Program-made: the position numbers and the translations under genes
Notes under the pieces: generated by a model
The model's database searches: none
What the model was told of the DNA's origin: nothing
What the model saw: the letters and a program-made list of their open reading frames with translations, nothing else
DNA from: Coprovicinus avistercoris
Lineage (GTDB): Bacteria; Actinomycetota; Coriobacteriia; Coriobacteriales; Atopobiaceae
Direction of reading: 5' to 3'
NCBI GenBank assembly: GCA_018714895.1
Contig: DVMQ01000018.1
Location: forward strand, 186,001 to 250,000
Length of the DNA: 64,000 nucleotides
Shown here: positions 9,144 to 18,125 of the stretch, piece after piece
How the letters are laid out: each line of letters opens with the position of its first letter
Numbering within the stretch: position 1 is the first letter of the stretch

Positions 9144-10007
9144 TTACTGTTTCTGTGGGAAACGCAGACTTGTGAGTGCGCTGTAGTCCACAGGGGCCGT
9201 AGAAGGTTTCATCTCACCAGGGGCAAACCAATCCAATGCACAATCAATCCAAGCGTTCCAGAAGGGCCATTCGTGTGCTCCGATGTCAGGCTCCCAGTAG
9301 GTAACATCGAAGTTGCAACTACGAAGCAGCTCTACAAAGTCGCGATTGCATTGGCAGAGACTGTCATGTGCGCCACACGCAACGTAAAAATTGGGCTTGG
9401 GCAAGTCGGGGTCTTCGCGGAAGCGTTCTGCCATAGCGGCATAGTCTTTCTCCGAGCCCAAAACGGTATCGATGTCTCCAAAGAATCGCTCGTAATAACG
9501 TTTCTTGTGAGGGGAGTGCGATTCTACTGCCTCCAGGACTCTGTCGCGCATAAATGCACCGGAAAGCGCAATGATACTGCCAAAACGATCGGGTCTGAGC
9601 AGGCCGTTTATTACAGCGGTGTATGCACCAATAGAAATGCCTGCAAGTGCAGTATCTTGTCGTTTAGAGGAAAGCGGCAGCAGGCGGCGTGTAAAGTCGA
9701 CAAGCTCTTCTGAGATAAATTTGCCATGGTACTCATCTATCTCGGGCTTGTTGAGATATAGACCATCTTCACCCGAAGGCATAATAAGAGCGATATCGCG
9801 GGCCTCTGCCGTTTCTACGACATGGGTTTTATCAATCCAGTCGTAGTCCTGCCCGAACAGCCCATGGAGAAGGTAGACCGTGCGATACGGCCCTCGTCTC
9901 CCTTTGGCCAGACGATCGCCATCCATTTTATCTGCGGGGATCACCGCCGTGACAATCACATTGCGATCGAGGTAGTTGGAGTGGAAGTCAATTCTGAGGA
10001 GTGCCAT
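9144..10007 (-). CDS. Esterase (PF00756 alpha/beta hydrolase), copy 2 of tandem
   Basis: A 287-residue alpha/beta hydrolase of the esterase D / tributyrin esterase group. It shows VYLLHGLFG (oxyanion region), the nucleophile elbow GISIG and a C-terminal IGAHEWPFWNAW containing the likely catalytic His. Family enzymes hydrolyse short acyl esters. There is no signal peptide, so it is cytoplasmic. ATG at 10007 is preferred over GTG at 10016 because GGAGG sits about nine bases before it. It lies 24 bases after the next esterase and shares its layout, so the two are an operon and probably a gene duplication. Confidence 0.85.
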   Translation of the reverse strand: MALLRIDFHSNYLDRNVIVTAVIPADKMDGDRLAKGRRGPYRTVYLLHGLFGQDYDWIDKTHVVETAEARDIALIMPSGEDGLYLNKPEIDEYHGKFISEELVDFTRRLLPLSSKRQDTALAGISIGAYTAVINGLLRPDRFGSIIALSGAFMRDRVLEAVESHSPHKKRYYERFFGDIDTVLGSEKDYAAMAERFREDPDLPKPNFYVACGAHDSLCQCNRDFVELLRSCNFDVTYWEPDIGAHEWPFWNAWIDCALDWFAPGEMKPSTAPVDYSALTSLRFPQKQ

Positions 10008-10031
10008 GAGGTTCACACCTCCGTGCCCTTG

Positions 10032-10874
10032 CTAGTCTTTCGGAAGCCAATCTAATGCGCGTGGAAGCGCTTCGTTCCAGTAGTTCCAGTCGTGTCCGCC
10101 TTGATCCTCGGAATACGTAACGTCAAGTCCGATACCACGGATTCTATCCACCATGATGTGGTTAGCTTCGAGGAGGGGATCCTGATTGCCACAGGCAACA
10201 TAGAGACGGGGACGTGGTCGGTCGCAGTAAACAAGATCCGCAGCGAGACGCACAGGGTCTTTATCACTGTTTGCAACTTTGTGTAAGTCACCAAAATTGC
10301 TTTCCAAAAACGATCTTCTCAAGAAGAAGAGGTTATCGGAGACAAGGTACTCGAGATTATCTATGGCCATAGCCGTTGAGAGCGAAATGATGTTGCCAAA
10401 CGTCTCGCAATACTTAAGGCCGTTTCTCATGGCGCCGTAGGCTCCCATGGAGATGCCGCCAATAAAGGTGTCCTCCCGGCGATGAGAAAGGGGGAACATT
10501 CGACGAGTAACAGCTACCAATTCTTTACCCACAAATCGACCGTAATAGTTATGTGAATCGGGGTTATCGAGGTAGAAGGCGTTGTAGCCTGATGGCATAA
10601 CAACGGCGAGATGACGCTCTTCAGCCCAAGAGCGAATGCGCGATTCGCTTATCCAATCGCCATGATTACCAGAGATGCCGTGGAGCAGGTAGAGCGTCTT
10701 GAAGGTTGATTGCCCTGCAGGATAGGGGCACTGTTCCCAGCCATGCTCTGGATCGTGGACAAGCGCTGAATCTGTTGCCATGGCATCACCTATCGAGTCG
10801 ATAGGCAGAATGACTTCGAGCGTGGTGGTTCGCATAAGTGACGGAGAAAAGTAATCGACAGTAAGAAGTGCCAC
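10032..10874 (-). CDS. Esterase (PF00756 alpha/beta hydrolase), copy 1 of tandem
   Basis: A 280-residue paralogue of the downstream gene. It has LYLLHGISGNHGDW, GISMGAYGAMRNG (nucleophile Ser) and GGHDWNYWNEAL (catalytic His). The GTG at 10874 is chosen because GGAAGGGG lies five bases upstream and the product then starts VALLTVDYFS, parallel to MALLRIDFHS in the other copy. The longer frame from 10934 has no ribosome-binding site. It is the first gene of a two-gene operon divergent from proC. The substrate is unknown; acetyl or feruloyl esters are possible. Confidence 0.85.
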   Translation of the reverse strand: MALLTVDYFSPSLMRTTTLEVILPIDSIGDAMATDSALVHDPEHGWEQCPYPAGQSTFKTLYLLHGISGNHGDWISESRIRSWAEERHLAVVMPSGYNAFYLDNPDSHNYYGRFVGKELVAVTRRMFPLSHRREDTFIGGISMGAYGAMRNGLKYCETFGNIISLSTAMAIDNLEYLVSDNLFFLRRSFLESNFGDLHKVANSDKDPVRLAADLVYCDRPRPRLYVACGNQDPLLEANHIMVDRIRGIGLDVTYSEDQGGHDWNYWNEALPRALDWLPKD

Positions 10875-11109
10875 AATAACCCCTTCCGGTTTGTCGACAG
10901 TTAAGAGCCATATCGATATCACAAGCTGAAACAACTATTTCATGTATGGCCTGCTTCGGTACAACAAAAAGTATACCGCTGGTTTGTTAAAGGAATACCA
11001 GCTTCGCTAAACAATGCCGTGCGCGGTTCGTGTACTTTAAATGGGTACATACAATAAGTTATATGAAATCGCGTCCGATGGCGTGCGGTGTAAGGAGAGA
11101 GGAGCCTGC

Positions 11110-11895
11110 ATGCTTGAGAATCAACATGTTGGGTTTATTGGCTTTGGCAATATGGCCCAGGCAATGGCGGATGGCTGGCTTCGTGCCGAAGCAATTCCAT
11201 CGGATCATATGCATGCATGTGCAGCTCACTTCGATTCACTGATTGAGCGTACGAGTGCGCGAGGTATGCAAGCCCATGCGACAGCTGCTGAGCTTATAGA
11301 CGCGGTGGATGTTGTCGTTGTGGCGATAAAACCCCATGTTATTGAAGGGGTGCTTACCCCTCTTGCAGCCCAACTGTCAGATAAGACTATCTTGTCTGTT
11401 GCTGCCGGCTGGTCTTGCGCAGATTATGAACGGATTATTCCTGGCACCCATCACCTTTCAACCGTACCCAATACGCCTGTGGCAATTTGCGAAGGTGTGG
11501 TGGCTTGCGAGGCACAAGATACGCTTACCGATGATGAGAGAAGCACTATCCATGCGCTTCTCAGCACGTTGGGCGAAGTGGTAGAGGTTGATAGTTCGCT
11601 CCTCTCAGTTGCAGGTACCGTTGGCGGCTGTTCGCCAGCTTTTGTCGCAATGGCAATTGAGGCGCTGGCAGATGCGGCAGTTAAGCATGGCATTCCTCGT
11701 GCAACAGCCTATCGTATGGTGAGTCAGGTATTTGTAGGAACAGCAAAGCTGCAGCTGGAAACAGGGCGTCATCCTGGTGCTATGAAGGATGCCGTCTGTT
11801 CTCCCGGAGGCACAACAATAAAAGGTGTTGCTGAGCTGGAAGCGGCTGGTATGCGGTCGGCTTTTATTCGTGCTATCGATGCTATAGAGGGATAA
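11110..11895 (+). CDS. proC: Pyrroline-5-carboxylate reductase
   Basis: ProC reduces pyrroline-5-carboxylate to proline with NAD(P)H, the last step of proline synthesis. The 261-residue product has the Rossmann motif GFIGFGNMAQAM at the N-terminus, VVVAIKPH, SVAAGWS, PNTPVAICEGV and the C-terminal signature RHPGAMKDAVCSPGGTTIKGV. ATG at 11110 has AGGAG at five-base spacing; the longer frame adds 23 unrelated residues. It is followed 28 bases later by the methionine aminopeptidase gene, so co-transcription is likely. Confidence 0.93.
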   Translation: MLENQHVGFIGFGNMAQAMADGWLRAEAIPSDHMHACAAHFDSLIERTSARGMQAHATAAELIDAVDVVVVAIKPHVIEGVLTPLAAQLSDKTILSVAAGWSCADYERIIPGTHHLSTVPNTPVAICEGVVACEAQDTLTDDERSTIHALLSTLGEVVEVDSSLLSVAGTVGGCSPAFVAMAIEALADAAVKHGIPRATAYRMVSQVFVGTAKLQLETGRHPGAMKDAVCSPGGTTIKGVAELEAAGMRSAFIRAIDAIEG

Positions 11896-11923
11896 ATTCT
11901 TTTTCGGAAAGAGGCACTTTTTC

Positions 11924-12814
11924 ATGACTATGTATGACGGCGGACCAGAACCTGGACGCAATGATCCGTGTTGGTGTGGCAGTGGTAAAAAGTACAAGAA
12001 GTGCCACTGGGCGTGCGACGAGCGTCTGCAAGAACTCTATGAGCAGGGTGAAGAAGTGCCACATAGAAGCCTGCTCAAAACAGCCGCAGATATTGAGGGT
12101 ATTAAGCGCAGTGCTGCTATCAATATTGGCGTGCTGGATTATGTGGGAGAGAAAATCGCGCCTGGTGTTACCACAGCTGAGATTGACCAATGGATTTACG
12201 ACTACACCGTTGAACATGGCGGTGTCCCTGCAGATTTGAATTACGAAGGCTATCCAAAGAGTGTGTGCACGTCGGTAAACGATGAGGTGTGCCACGGCAT
12301 TCCATCGTCTGAGGTAGTCCTTCGTGAGGGCGATATTGTAAATGTAGACTGTTCAACCATCCTAGATGGCTTCTATTCGGACTCATCGCGCATGTTTTGC
12401 ATCGGCGAAGTTTCTGAAGAGCGGCGTCGGTTGGTTGAGGTAACCCGTGAGGCAATGCAAGCAGGTATTGATGCAGTGCGTCCATGGGGCCATATGGGTG
12501 ATGTTGCCCATGCGGTGCAAACGGTAGTCGAGTCCCATGGATATAACGTCGTACGTGAGTTTGGCGGACACGGCATTGGTCTTGAATTCCACGAAGAGCC
12601 CTTTGTTGGTTTTGTTGGTGAGCCAGATACCGGCGTCGTGCTTGTTCCAGGCATGTGCTTTACGATTGAGCCTATGGTCAATGCTGGTGGAGCGGCAATT
12701 GATATGAGCGATCCCAATGGATGGACCGTTCGCACAGCTGATGGATCAGACTCCGCTCAGTGGGAGGTTCAGCTCGTGGTAACCGATAAGGGATGCGAGT
12801 TGTTGTCCTGGTAG
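11924..12814 (+). CDS. map: Type I methionine aminopeptidase with N-terminal SEC-C zinc motif
   Basis: This 296-residue enzyme removes the initiator Met from nascent proteins. Residues 11-28 carry the SEC-C signature GRNDPCWCGSGKKYKKCH, a zinc knuckle also found at the SecA C-terminus and thought to aid ribosome binding. The catalytic domain (about 45-296) shows CHGIPS, the metal ligands in NVDCS and DSSRMF, the His in GGHGIG, and Glu in FTIEP and QWEVQLVVT. The start ATG is preceded by AGAGG. A SEC-C extension on MetAP is known in several bacterial groups. It probably belongs to one transcript with proC and perhaps the downstream regulator. Confidence 0.93.
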   Translation: MTMYDGGPEPGRNDPCWCGSGKKYKKCHWACDERLQELYEQGEEVPHRSLLKTAADIEGIKRSAAINIGVLDYVGEKIAPGVTTAEIDQWIYDYTVEHGGVPADLNYEGYPKSVCTSVNDEVCHGIPSSEVVLREGDIVNVDCSTILDGFYSDSSRMFCIGEVSEERRRLVEVTREAMQAGIDAVRPWGHMGDVAHAVQTVVESHGYNVVREFGGHGIGLEFHEEPFVGFVGEPDTGVVLVPGMCFTIEPMVNAGGAAIDMSDPNGWTVRTADGSDSAQWEVQLVVTDKGCELLSW

Positions 12815-12872
12815 CAAAAGCTTTTCTTGAAGGAGCGGTTGGCTTTTCTTATAGCGAGTAGGAGAACTCCTT

Positions 12873-13538
12873 TTGGCGCGCATTTACATTATTGAAGATG
12901 ACGAAGCAATTAGAGGCGAGCTCATTACCTTACTTAACCGTGAGGGATATGAGGCGGCTTGGTGTGAGTCATTCGATAACGCTGCAGATGAGGCACTTGC
13001 TTCAGCTAGTGATCTTGTCCTTCTGGACTTGTCGCTGCCACAAACCGATGGTCAACTCATATGCCGAGAAATTCGTCAGTCTTCTGAGGTGCCAATCATC
13101 GTGCTCACTTCTCGCACAACCGAAGTTGATGAAGTAATGAGTATGACGCTGGGAGCCGATGACTTTGTTGCCAAGCCATATAGCTCCCGTGTCTTACTTG
13201 CCCACATCAGCGCTGCATTGCGTCGCTCTGGCGCAGCTTCGGCTAAGGCAACCGTGGAATATAAGGGTGTGCACCTGGATCTTTCTCGTTCCGAGGTGTC
13301 TTTTAATGGCGCAACGGTTGAGCTTACAAAAAATGAACTGAAGATCTTATCGTTGCTTATGAAACGCGCAGGTGCGATTGTTTCTCGAGAAGAGCTTATG
13401 AGAGATCTTTGGGATTCCGACGTCTTTATTGATGACAATACCCTTACGGTCAATGTCAACCGACTGCGCAATACGCTTACTAAAATTGGGTTGCAGGGGT
13501 TTCTTACTACACATCGTGGTATGGGTTATTCCGTGTAA
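12873..13538 (+). CDS. OmpR-family response regulator of Bce-type system
   Basis: A 221-residue regulator with a receiver domain (acidic pocket EDD at 8-10, phosphoacceptor Asp52 in LLDLSLPQTDG, Thr in VLTSR, Lys in AKPY) and a winged-helix DNA-binding domain (about 125-221; VELTKNELKILSLLM). The start codon is TTG at 12873 with AGGAG upstream. It is followed 21 bases later by a histidine kinase of the intramembrane-sensing class. The nearby convergent ABC transporter is a BceAB type, so the likely role is activation of that transporter in response to an antimicrobial peptide. The target assignment is inferred from context. Confidence 0.88.
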   Translation: MARIYIIEDDEAIRGELITLLNREGYEAAWCESFDNAADEALASASDLVLLDLSLPQTDGQLICREIRQSSEVPIIVLTSRTTEVDEVMSMTLGADDFVAKPYSSRVLLAHISAALRRSGAASAKATVEYKGVHLDLSRSEVSFNGATVELTKNELKILSLLMKRAGAIVSREELMRDLWDSDVFIDDNTLTVNVNRLRNTLTKIGLQGFLTTHRGMGYSV

Positions 13539-13559
13539 CTATCGACTGCAGGTGTGTCC

Positions 13560-14630
13560 ATGAGTATCACTGAGTATCTTCGCTCTCGTTTATGGGCTTT
13601 TATGCTTCTTGCGCTCTTGGAAGCTTTGGTTGTGCTGGTGCTATGCGCAATAGGTGCGAATGATCAGCTTGTTGTATTTATTTGTTTGCTTATTGGTGTG
13701 GCATGGTGCTGTTTGTTGGGTATCGAATATGCTCGTGAGCGGCGTTTTTACGATGACTTAGTAGACCTGAGGCGGCTGCTCGATAATCCGCGGATGATTC
13801 CAAATCTGATTGAGGAGCCTATTTTCCCCGAGGGGCGCATTACCCTTGAGGCCTTAAACGCAATGGCTAAGGCAACAAGTGACGAGGCTGCAGAAGTTCG
13901 TCGGCAAATTGAAGAATATCGTTCGTATGTTGAAACGTGGGTGCATGAGGCAAAGTCGCCGTTGGCCGCAGCACATCTTATGGTTGATAACTTGCACGAC
14001 GATCCGATGCTTGCAGCTGAGGATCCAGATCGCCTGATAGCTCTTAATGATGAACTTTCCCGTGTAGAGAACTACATTGAGCAAGCGCTCTATTACGCGC
14101 GGTCCGAATCGGTTGAACGCGATTATTTGGTGAGACGACATGTGTTGCGCGATATTGTTTCGGCAGCTTTGCGTTCAAATGCGCACGAATTAATAGCGGC
14201 TCATATTACCCCGAGGCTCGAAGACGGTCTTGATCTGGCAGTCTTTTGCGATGATAAATGGCTCGAATTTATCATCGGGCAGGTATTGCAGAATAGTGTT
14301 CGCTATGCCGAGCCAGATACTCCCGAGGGATCATACGTGAGTTTCTCGGCCTGCTTGCTTGGGGAAGGGTCTGCTTCTGAGCGTGTTGATCTTACGATTG
14401 CAGATAATGGATGTGGAACTTCTCCAGCAGACTTATCACGTGTGTTTGAGCGAGGTTTTACCGGTGAGAATGGCAGAACACATAAACGTTCTACTGGATT
14501 AGGGCTTTGGTTAGTTGCTCGTTTATGTAGCAAGATGGGCTTAGGGGTGCGTGCTCATTCAGTTGAAGGTGAAGGCTTCAGCGTCACGATTGAGTTCCCA
14601 ACAAATAAGATGCATTACTTCGAAGAGTAA
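13560..14630 (+). CDS. Intramembrane-sensing histidine kinase (BceS-like)
   Basis: A 356-residue kinase with two closely spaced N-terminal membrane helices (about 11-32 and 36-55) and almost no extracytoplasmic loop, the hallmark of BceS kinases, which sense through a partner ABC permease. The phosphoacceptor His is in WVHEAKSPLAA; ATP-binding elements are QNSVRYA, DNGCG and STGLGLWL. I prefer ATG at 13560 over GTG at 13554 because AGGTG is then 5-6 bases away. It lies on the plus strand with the response regulator, facing the transporter genes on the minus strand across a shared terminator. Confidence 0.88.
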   Translation: MSITEYLRSRLWAFMLLALLEALVVLVLCAIGANDQLVVFICLLIGVAWCCLLGIEYARERRFYDDLVDLRRLLDNPRMIPNLIEEPIFPEGRITLEALNAMAKATSDEAAEVRRQIEEYRSYVETWVHEAKSPLAAAHLMVDNLHDDPMLAAEDPDRLIALNDELSRVENYIEQALYYARSESVERDYLVRRHVLRDIVSAALRSNAHELIAAHITPRLEDGLDLAVFCDDKWLEFIIGQVLQNSVRYAEPDTPEGSYVSFSACLLGEGSASERVDLTIADNGCGTSPADLSRVFERGFTGENGRTHKRSTGLGLWLVARLCSKMGLGVRAHSVEGEGFSVTIEFPTNKMHYFEE

Positions 14631-14635
14631 AAAGA

Positions 14636-14669
14636 AAGGCGCAGGTCTCTTTGAAAAGACTTGCGCCTT
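14636..14669. terminator. Bidirectional terminator between convergent Bce genes
   Basis: Thirteen-base arms (one G-U pair) at 14636-14648 and 14657-14669 with an 8-base loop lie between the kinase stop and the permease stop. An A-rich left flank and T-rich right flank suit both directions. Confidence 0.8.
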
Positions 14670-14684
14670 ATTTAGCAGTTGTTA

Positions 14685-16889
14685 CTACAGGCTATGCCGC
14701 AGGTGCACAGCATCACGGACGATACCCTTGCTCATTGCATAGGTGAGCAGGAAGTATCCGCCGTAAGCAACCAAGAAAATCGCAACGGTCATACCGGCGG
14801 ATCCTGCAATGGTGAGTCCGCCAAACAGCGAGACCAACTTTACAATGACCGAAAGAGCGATGGCGCTGTGAGCTGCTCCAATAGCGAGTGGGAAGAGGAA
14901 GAAAATCGTTTGCTGGGCAAAGATGGAGTGGTGCATCTGAGACGTTGCAGTTCCCAATTCTGCCAGAATGCGATAATTGGAGCTCGCTTCTGCAACGCCA
15001 GAGAGTTGTTGGATGGTCAGAATTGCTGCGCATGCAAGCACCAGGACAAATCCGATATAGATTGCCAGGTAGCTGATAAGACCATTCATGGAGTCTAAGC
15101 TCTCATAGGTTTGCGTGCGGCTGGCTTCTGTTCCCCATGTTCCAACAACATTGCCAGATGCATCTTTGACGCCTTCGCCGTAGCTTCGATATTCAGAAAT
15201 ATACTCATCGCCCTCTTCGGTAGAAACGTTATCGGCGTAGTTGAGCAGCAAATAGCTGTTATAGAGAGGGAGATTGAGAGCGTCCACTAAGCTATCAGGC
15301 AACACGATAGTTCCTGAGTTCATGCCCATCATTGCATTGATAAAAACGCTGGCATCTGCTGGTACGCTATCCGCAATAGGGGTAAGCGTGTGTCCACCAA
15401 GAGTGAGCTCAGTATGCTGGCTCAAGATCTTGTTATATATGTTTTGGAGATCGCCGCCCATGTCAGAAAGAATGAGGTAGCCATTGCCGTGGAGGTTAAT
15501 CTCATCCATTCCGCGGAAGCGCAAATACTCGTTGTAGTTGCTCTCTTTTACCACTAACAAACCAAGTGATGTGACATCAGAACTCTCTGTTCCCGCTGGC
15601 AGGGGAGAACCTGTCATATCGCAAAGATCTTTGAGGGTAATGAGAGGCATAGAGGCACCACGAGGCGTGGAGTCATAGGCATTTACTTGTACATAGCTTC
15701 CGGCAATTTTTGAAAGATCAAACGATTGAGCATCCGGTGTGTCGGGATTTACCACGTCATTCTTGCTGGCCTCCATAATATCTATGGGGTTGTCGGCAAC
15801 CGCATAGGTTGGGGCTCCATCAGGATTTGTAGCTGCCATTTCATTCATTTCTGCAGCCGAATCATCACCGAGATAAACGAGCGTACGGGAGTAGTCTACA
15901 GGCGTGCCCCTCTCAACAGAGTTATTCATCACGTCCGCCAGAGACATACCGGTGCTTACCGCAGTGAGCGCCAAAAAGAGAATCATAGAGATAACGGCCA
16001 TAGAGAGGCTGACGGTGTTCACACGAGCTGATAGCTGTCGCAAGGTGACCATATTAAGACCACGCCAGTACAGACCTTTTGTTGCCTGAAGTGCTTTGAG
16101 GAGAAATCCCGAAAAGCCGTAGAAGAACAGAATGGTGCCAACAACCACAATGCCGGTGGTAAGGAAAAACGCATTCATTTCTTCGGCAGTGCCATCTACT
16201 GGGAGGCCATCTTTGAGTAAACGTGCGTAGGCAATTCCTATTGCCGCGGCGCCAATAATAAAAATAACTGCAGAAACCCAGGCATTACGAACCTTAATCG
16301 TTTCGTTTCTGCGATTTGCACTCATAAGATCGATGACTTTGGCTTTTCTTACAACGCGCAAATTAAAAATGAGCGTTACAAGAAAAATCGCAATCATGCA
16401 TCCAACTGTGGTGATAAGCGCTTGGATGGAGATAAAGAAATGGAAGCTTGCTATCTGAGTTTTGAAGATAGAAGCGGTGAAAAAGACCATTATCTGCGAG
16501 AGGGCAATGCCTAAAACAATGCCCACAATCAGCGCCGCGAAAGAAACGAAGATTGTTTCAAGTGTCATGATGCGAGCAACTTGTCCACGACTCATACCCA
16601 AGACTTGATATAAGCCAAATTCGCGCTTACGCCTTCTCATGATGTAGTTGTTGGCATAGACCAACAGAAAACCCATTACAAAAGCGAGAAATATGGTGAG
16701 GCCAGAAATAATAGAGCCTAAAAGCGTGCCCATACCAGGATTTTTGCTGCCAACACCAGCAATATCAACCTGGAAAGAAATGGTATTAAAAGCGTAAAAC
16801 ACCGTTACAGCAAGGGCGAGGGTGAGGAAATACACCAGATAATCGCGGCCTGCTCGACGGATGTTAGAAAGTGCAATCCTAAAGAGCAT
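14685..16889 (-). CDS. FtsX-like ABC permease (BceB-type)
   Basis: A 734-residue membrane protein with about ten helices. An N-terminal helix precedes three segments (about 50-180); a large extracytoplasmic domain occupies roughly residues 310-620, between helices 7 and 8, as in BceB permeases; FtsX-like segments close the protein. This layout is specific to peptide-antibiotic sensing and detoxification transporters. ATG at 16889 has AAGG five bases upstream and begins MLFRIALSNIRR, typical for the family. A GTG five codons earlier is also open. It overlaps the ATPase gene by 11 bases, implying coupled translation. Confidence 0.88.
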   Translation of the reverse strand: MLFRIALSNIRRAGRDYLVYFLTLALAVTVFYAFNTISFQVDIAGVGSKNPGMGTLLGSIISGLTIFLAFVMGFLLVYANNYIMRRRKREFGLYQVLGMSRGQVARIMTLETIFVSFAALIVGIVLGIALSQIMVFFTASIFKTQIASFHFFISIQALITTVGCMIAIFLVTLIFNLRVVRKAKVIDLMSANRRNETIKVRNAWVSAVIFIIGAAAIGIAYARLLKDGLPVDGTAEEMNAFFLTTGIVVVGTILFFYGFSGFLLKALQATKGLYWRGLNMVTLRQLSARVNTVSLSMAVISMILFLALTAVSTGMSLADVMNNSVERGTPVDYSRTLVYLGDDSAAEMNEMAATNPDGAPTYAVADNPIDIMEASKNDVVNPDTPDAQSFDLSKIAGSYVQVNAYDSTPRGASMPLITLKDLCDMTGSPLPAGTESSDVTSLGLLVVKESNYNEYLRFRGMDEINLHGNGYLILSDMGGDLQNIYNKILSQHTELTLGGHTLTPIADSVPADASVFINAMMGMNSGTIVLPDSLVDALNLPLYNSYLLLNYADNVSTEEGDEYISEYRSYGEGVKDASGNVVGTWGTEASRTQTYESLDSMNGLISYLAIYIGFVLVLACAAILTIQQLSGVAEASSNYRILAELGTATSQMHHSIFAQQTIFFLFPLAIGAAHSAIALSVIVKLVSLFGGLTIAGSAGMTVAIFLVAYGGYFLLTYAMSKGIVRDAVHLRHSL

Positions 16890-17772
16890 CGGAGCCTTCA
16901 CCACCCATCATGGCAACGACCTCGATAATGCGATCGAAGAATGTGCGTCTGGGAGTATCTCCACGACGGACCTCAGTGAAAATCTTGCCGTCACGAATAA
17001 AAATGACTCGCTGAGCATAGCTGGCGGCAAAAGAGTCGTGTGTCACCATAAGAACTGTGGCGCTATCGCGCGTGTTGAGCGTTTCGAAGCACTCCAAGAG
17101 CAAGCGAGCGTTTTTCGAGTCCAGAGCTCCCGTTGGTTCGTCGGCCATAACAATGGCAGGGTCGGTAACAAGGGCACGCGCTGCCGAAACACGTTGTTGC
17201 TGTCCACCGGATAACTGATAGGGGAATTTATCAAGGGTATTTTCTATATTGAGTCGCCGTGCAACTGCGTTGACGCGCTCAAGGCATTGAGCAGCTGGAA
17301 CATGACCAATGGTAAGGGGAAGCGCTATATTCTCACGCGCTGTAAGGGTGTCGAGAAGGTTTGAGTCTTGAAAGACAAACCCGAGTTGTTCACGACGGAA
17401 TCTTGCAAGTTGTCGACTTTTGAGAGCAGTCACATCGGCCCCGTTAAGCCAAACATGACCACTGGTTGCCGTATCAATCGTAGAAATGCAGTTGAGCAAG
17501 GTGGATTTTCCTGATCCCGATGCTCCCATAATGGCAATAAACTCTCCGCGGCACACATTGAATGAAACATCCGTAAGGGCATGGGTGATATTTCCGCGAC
17601 CACCATAGATCTTCTCAAGGTGACTTACCGAAAGAATTGGGGGCTCTGCAGCTTTTTGTTGGTGTGATGTAGAACTCGTAGGTACGACATGTAAATGTTG
17701 AGAAGAACCAGCCCCAGATTCCGGCGCGTAGGATGCCCCCTGTGCCGGACTGGGTGCGAAATGGTTGGACAT
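16879..17772 (-). CDS. ABC transporter ATP-binding protein (BceA-type)
   Basis: A 297-residue ATPase. Residues 1-45 are an unusual Ala/Ser/Pro/Gln-rich extension before the nucleotide-binding domain. Walker A is GASGSGKST, the signature is LSGGQQQR, Walker B is AIVMADEPT and the H-loop is VTHD. The sequence is closest to the LolD/MacB/BceA class that pairs with FtsX-like permeases. The start ATG at 17772 has a strong GGAGG site. Together with the permease it should form a peptide-antibiotic sensing and removal transporter. The extended N-terminus is odd for the family, which usually begins close to Walker A. Confidence 0.88.
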   Translation of the reverse strand: MSNHFAPSPAQGASYAPESGAGSSQHLHVVPTSSTSHQQKAAEPPILSVSHLEKIYGGRGNITHALTDVSFNVCRGEFIAIMGASGSGKSTLLNCISTIDTATSGHVWLNGADVTALKSRQLARFRREQLGFVFQDSNLLDTLTARENIALPLTIGHVPAAQCLERVNAVARRLNIENTLDKFPYQLSGGQQQRVSAARALVTDPAIVMADEPTGALDSKNARLLLECFETLNTRDSATVLMVTHDSFAASYAQRVIFIRDGKIFTEVRRGDTPRRTFFDRIIEVVAMMGGEGSDAL

Positions 17773-17787
17773 AACAGCCTCCTTTCA

Positions 17788-17804
17788 GGGTCAATGTGTG
17801 ACCC
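17788..17804 (-). promoter_or_regulatory. Inverted repeat in leader of ABC transporter mRNA
   Basis: GGGTCA and TGACCC arms are separated by five bases, ending about 16 bases before the ABC ATPase start codon. It could be a regulator site downstream of the promoter or an mRNA hairpin near the ribosome-binding site. Confidence 0.45.
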
Positions 17805-17818
17805 GTGTGAGCAGTACG

Positions 17819-17846
17819 TTTATATCCTCGCGCCCGCTCTTCTCAA
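17819..17846 (-). promoter_or_regulatory. Candidate sigma-70 promoter for Bce-like transporter
   Basis: On the minus strand TTGAGA and TATAAA are separated by 16 bases, about 50-75 bases before the ABC ATPase start codon. Both hexamers are close to consensus. Confidence 0.55.
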
Positions 17847-17976
17847 CAGCCATCGAATTGTCTTACGACATGGTTACGCTTTTGAAAGGTAACGAATTTT
17901 GTCAACGAACAGGGATAATAATGTGAGTCCTCAACGGACAATCGTGCTTACAGACAATAAAGCTTACGAACTGCCG

Positions 17977-18004
17977 TTGTTGAGACAATCGAACGCGGTA
18001 CAAT
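17977..18004 (+). promoter_or_regulatory. Candidate sigma-70 promoter for nifJ
   Basis: TTGTTG and TACAAT are separated by 16 bases. Transcription would begin near 18011, leaving a leader of about 115 bases before nifJ. Confidence 0.45.
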
Positions 18005-18125
18005 CGTGTTACATATGTATACGATCGATCCATCGTTGAGGGTAACGGTGACTGGCGGTCGATAAACCATTGCGAGGGGCAGTTGCCGACTGGCGGTAAC
18101 GCCTTGCGTTGAAGGAGAGGGGATA

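Larger units (their letters stand above)
17773..18125. other. Divergent promoter region, bceA-like / nifJ
   Basis: A 353-base region without a gene, between the leftward ABC transporter and rightward nifJ. It holds one candidate sigma-70 promoter for each direction, a GGGTCA-5-TGACCC inverted repeat in the transporter leader, and a GTTAC-11-GTAAC inverted repeat at 17873-17893. No small ORF or RNA gene was recognised. Confidence 0.7.
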
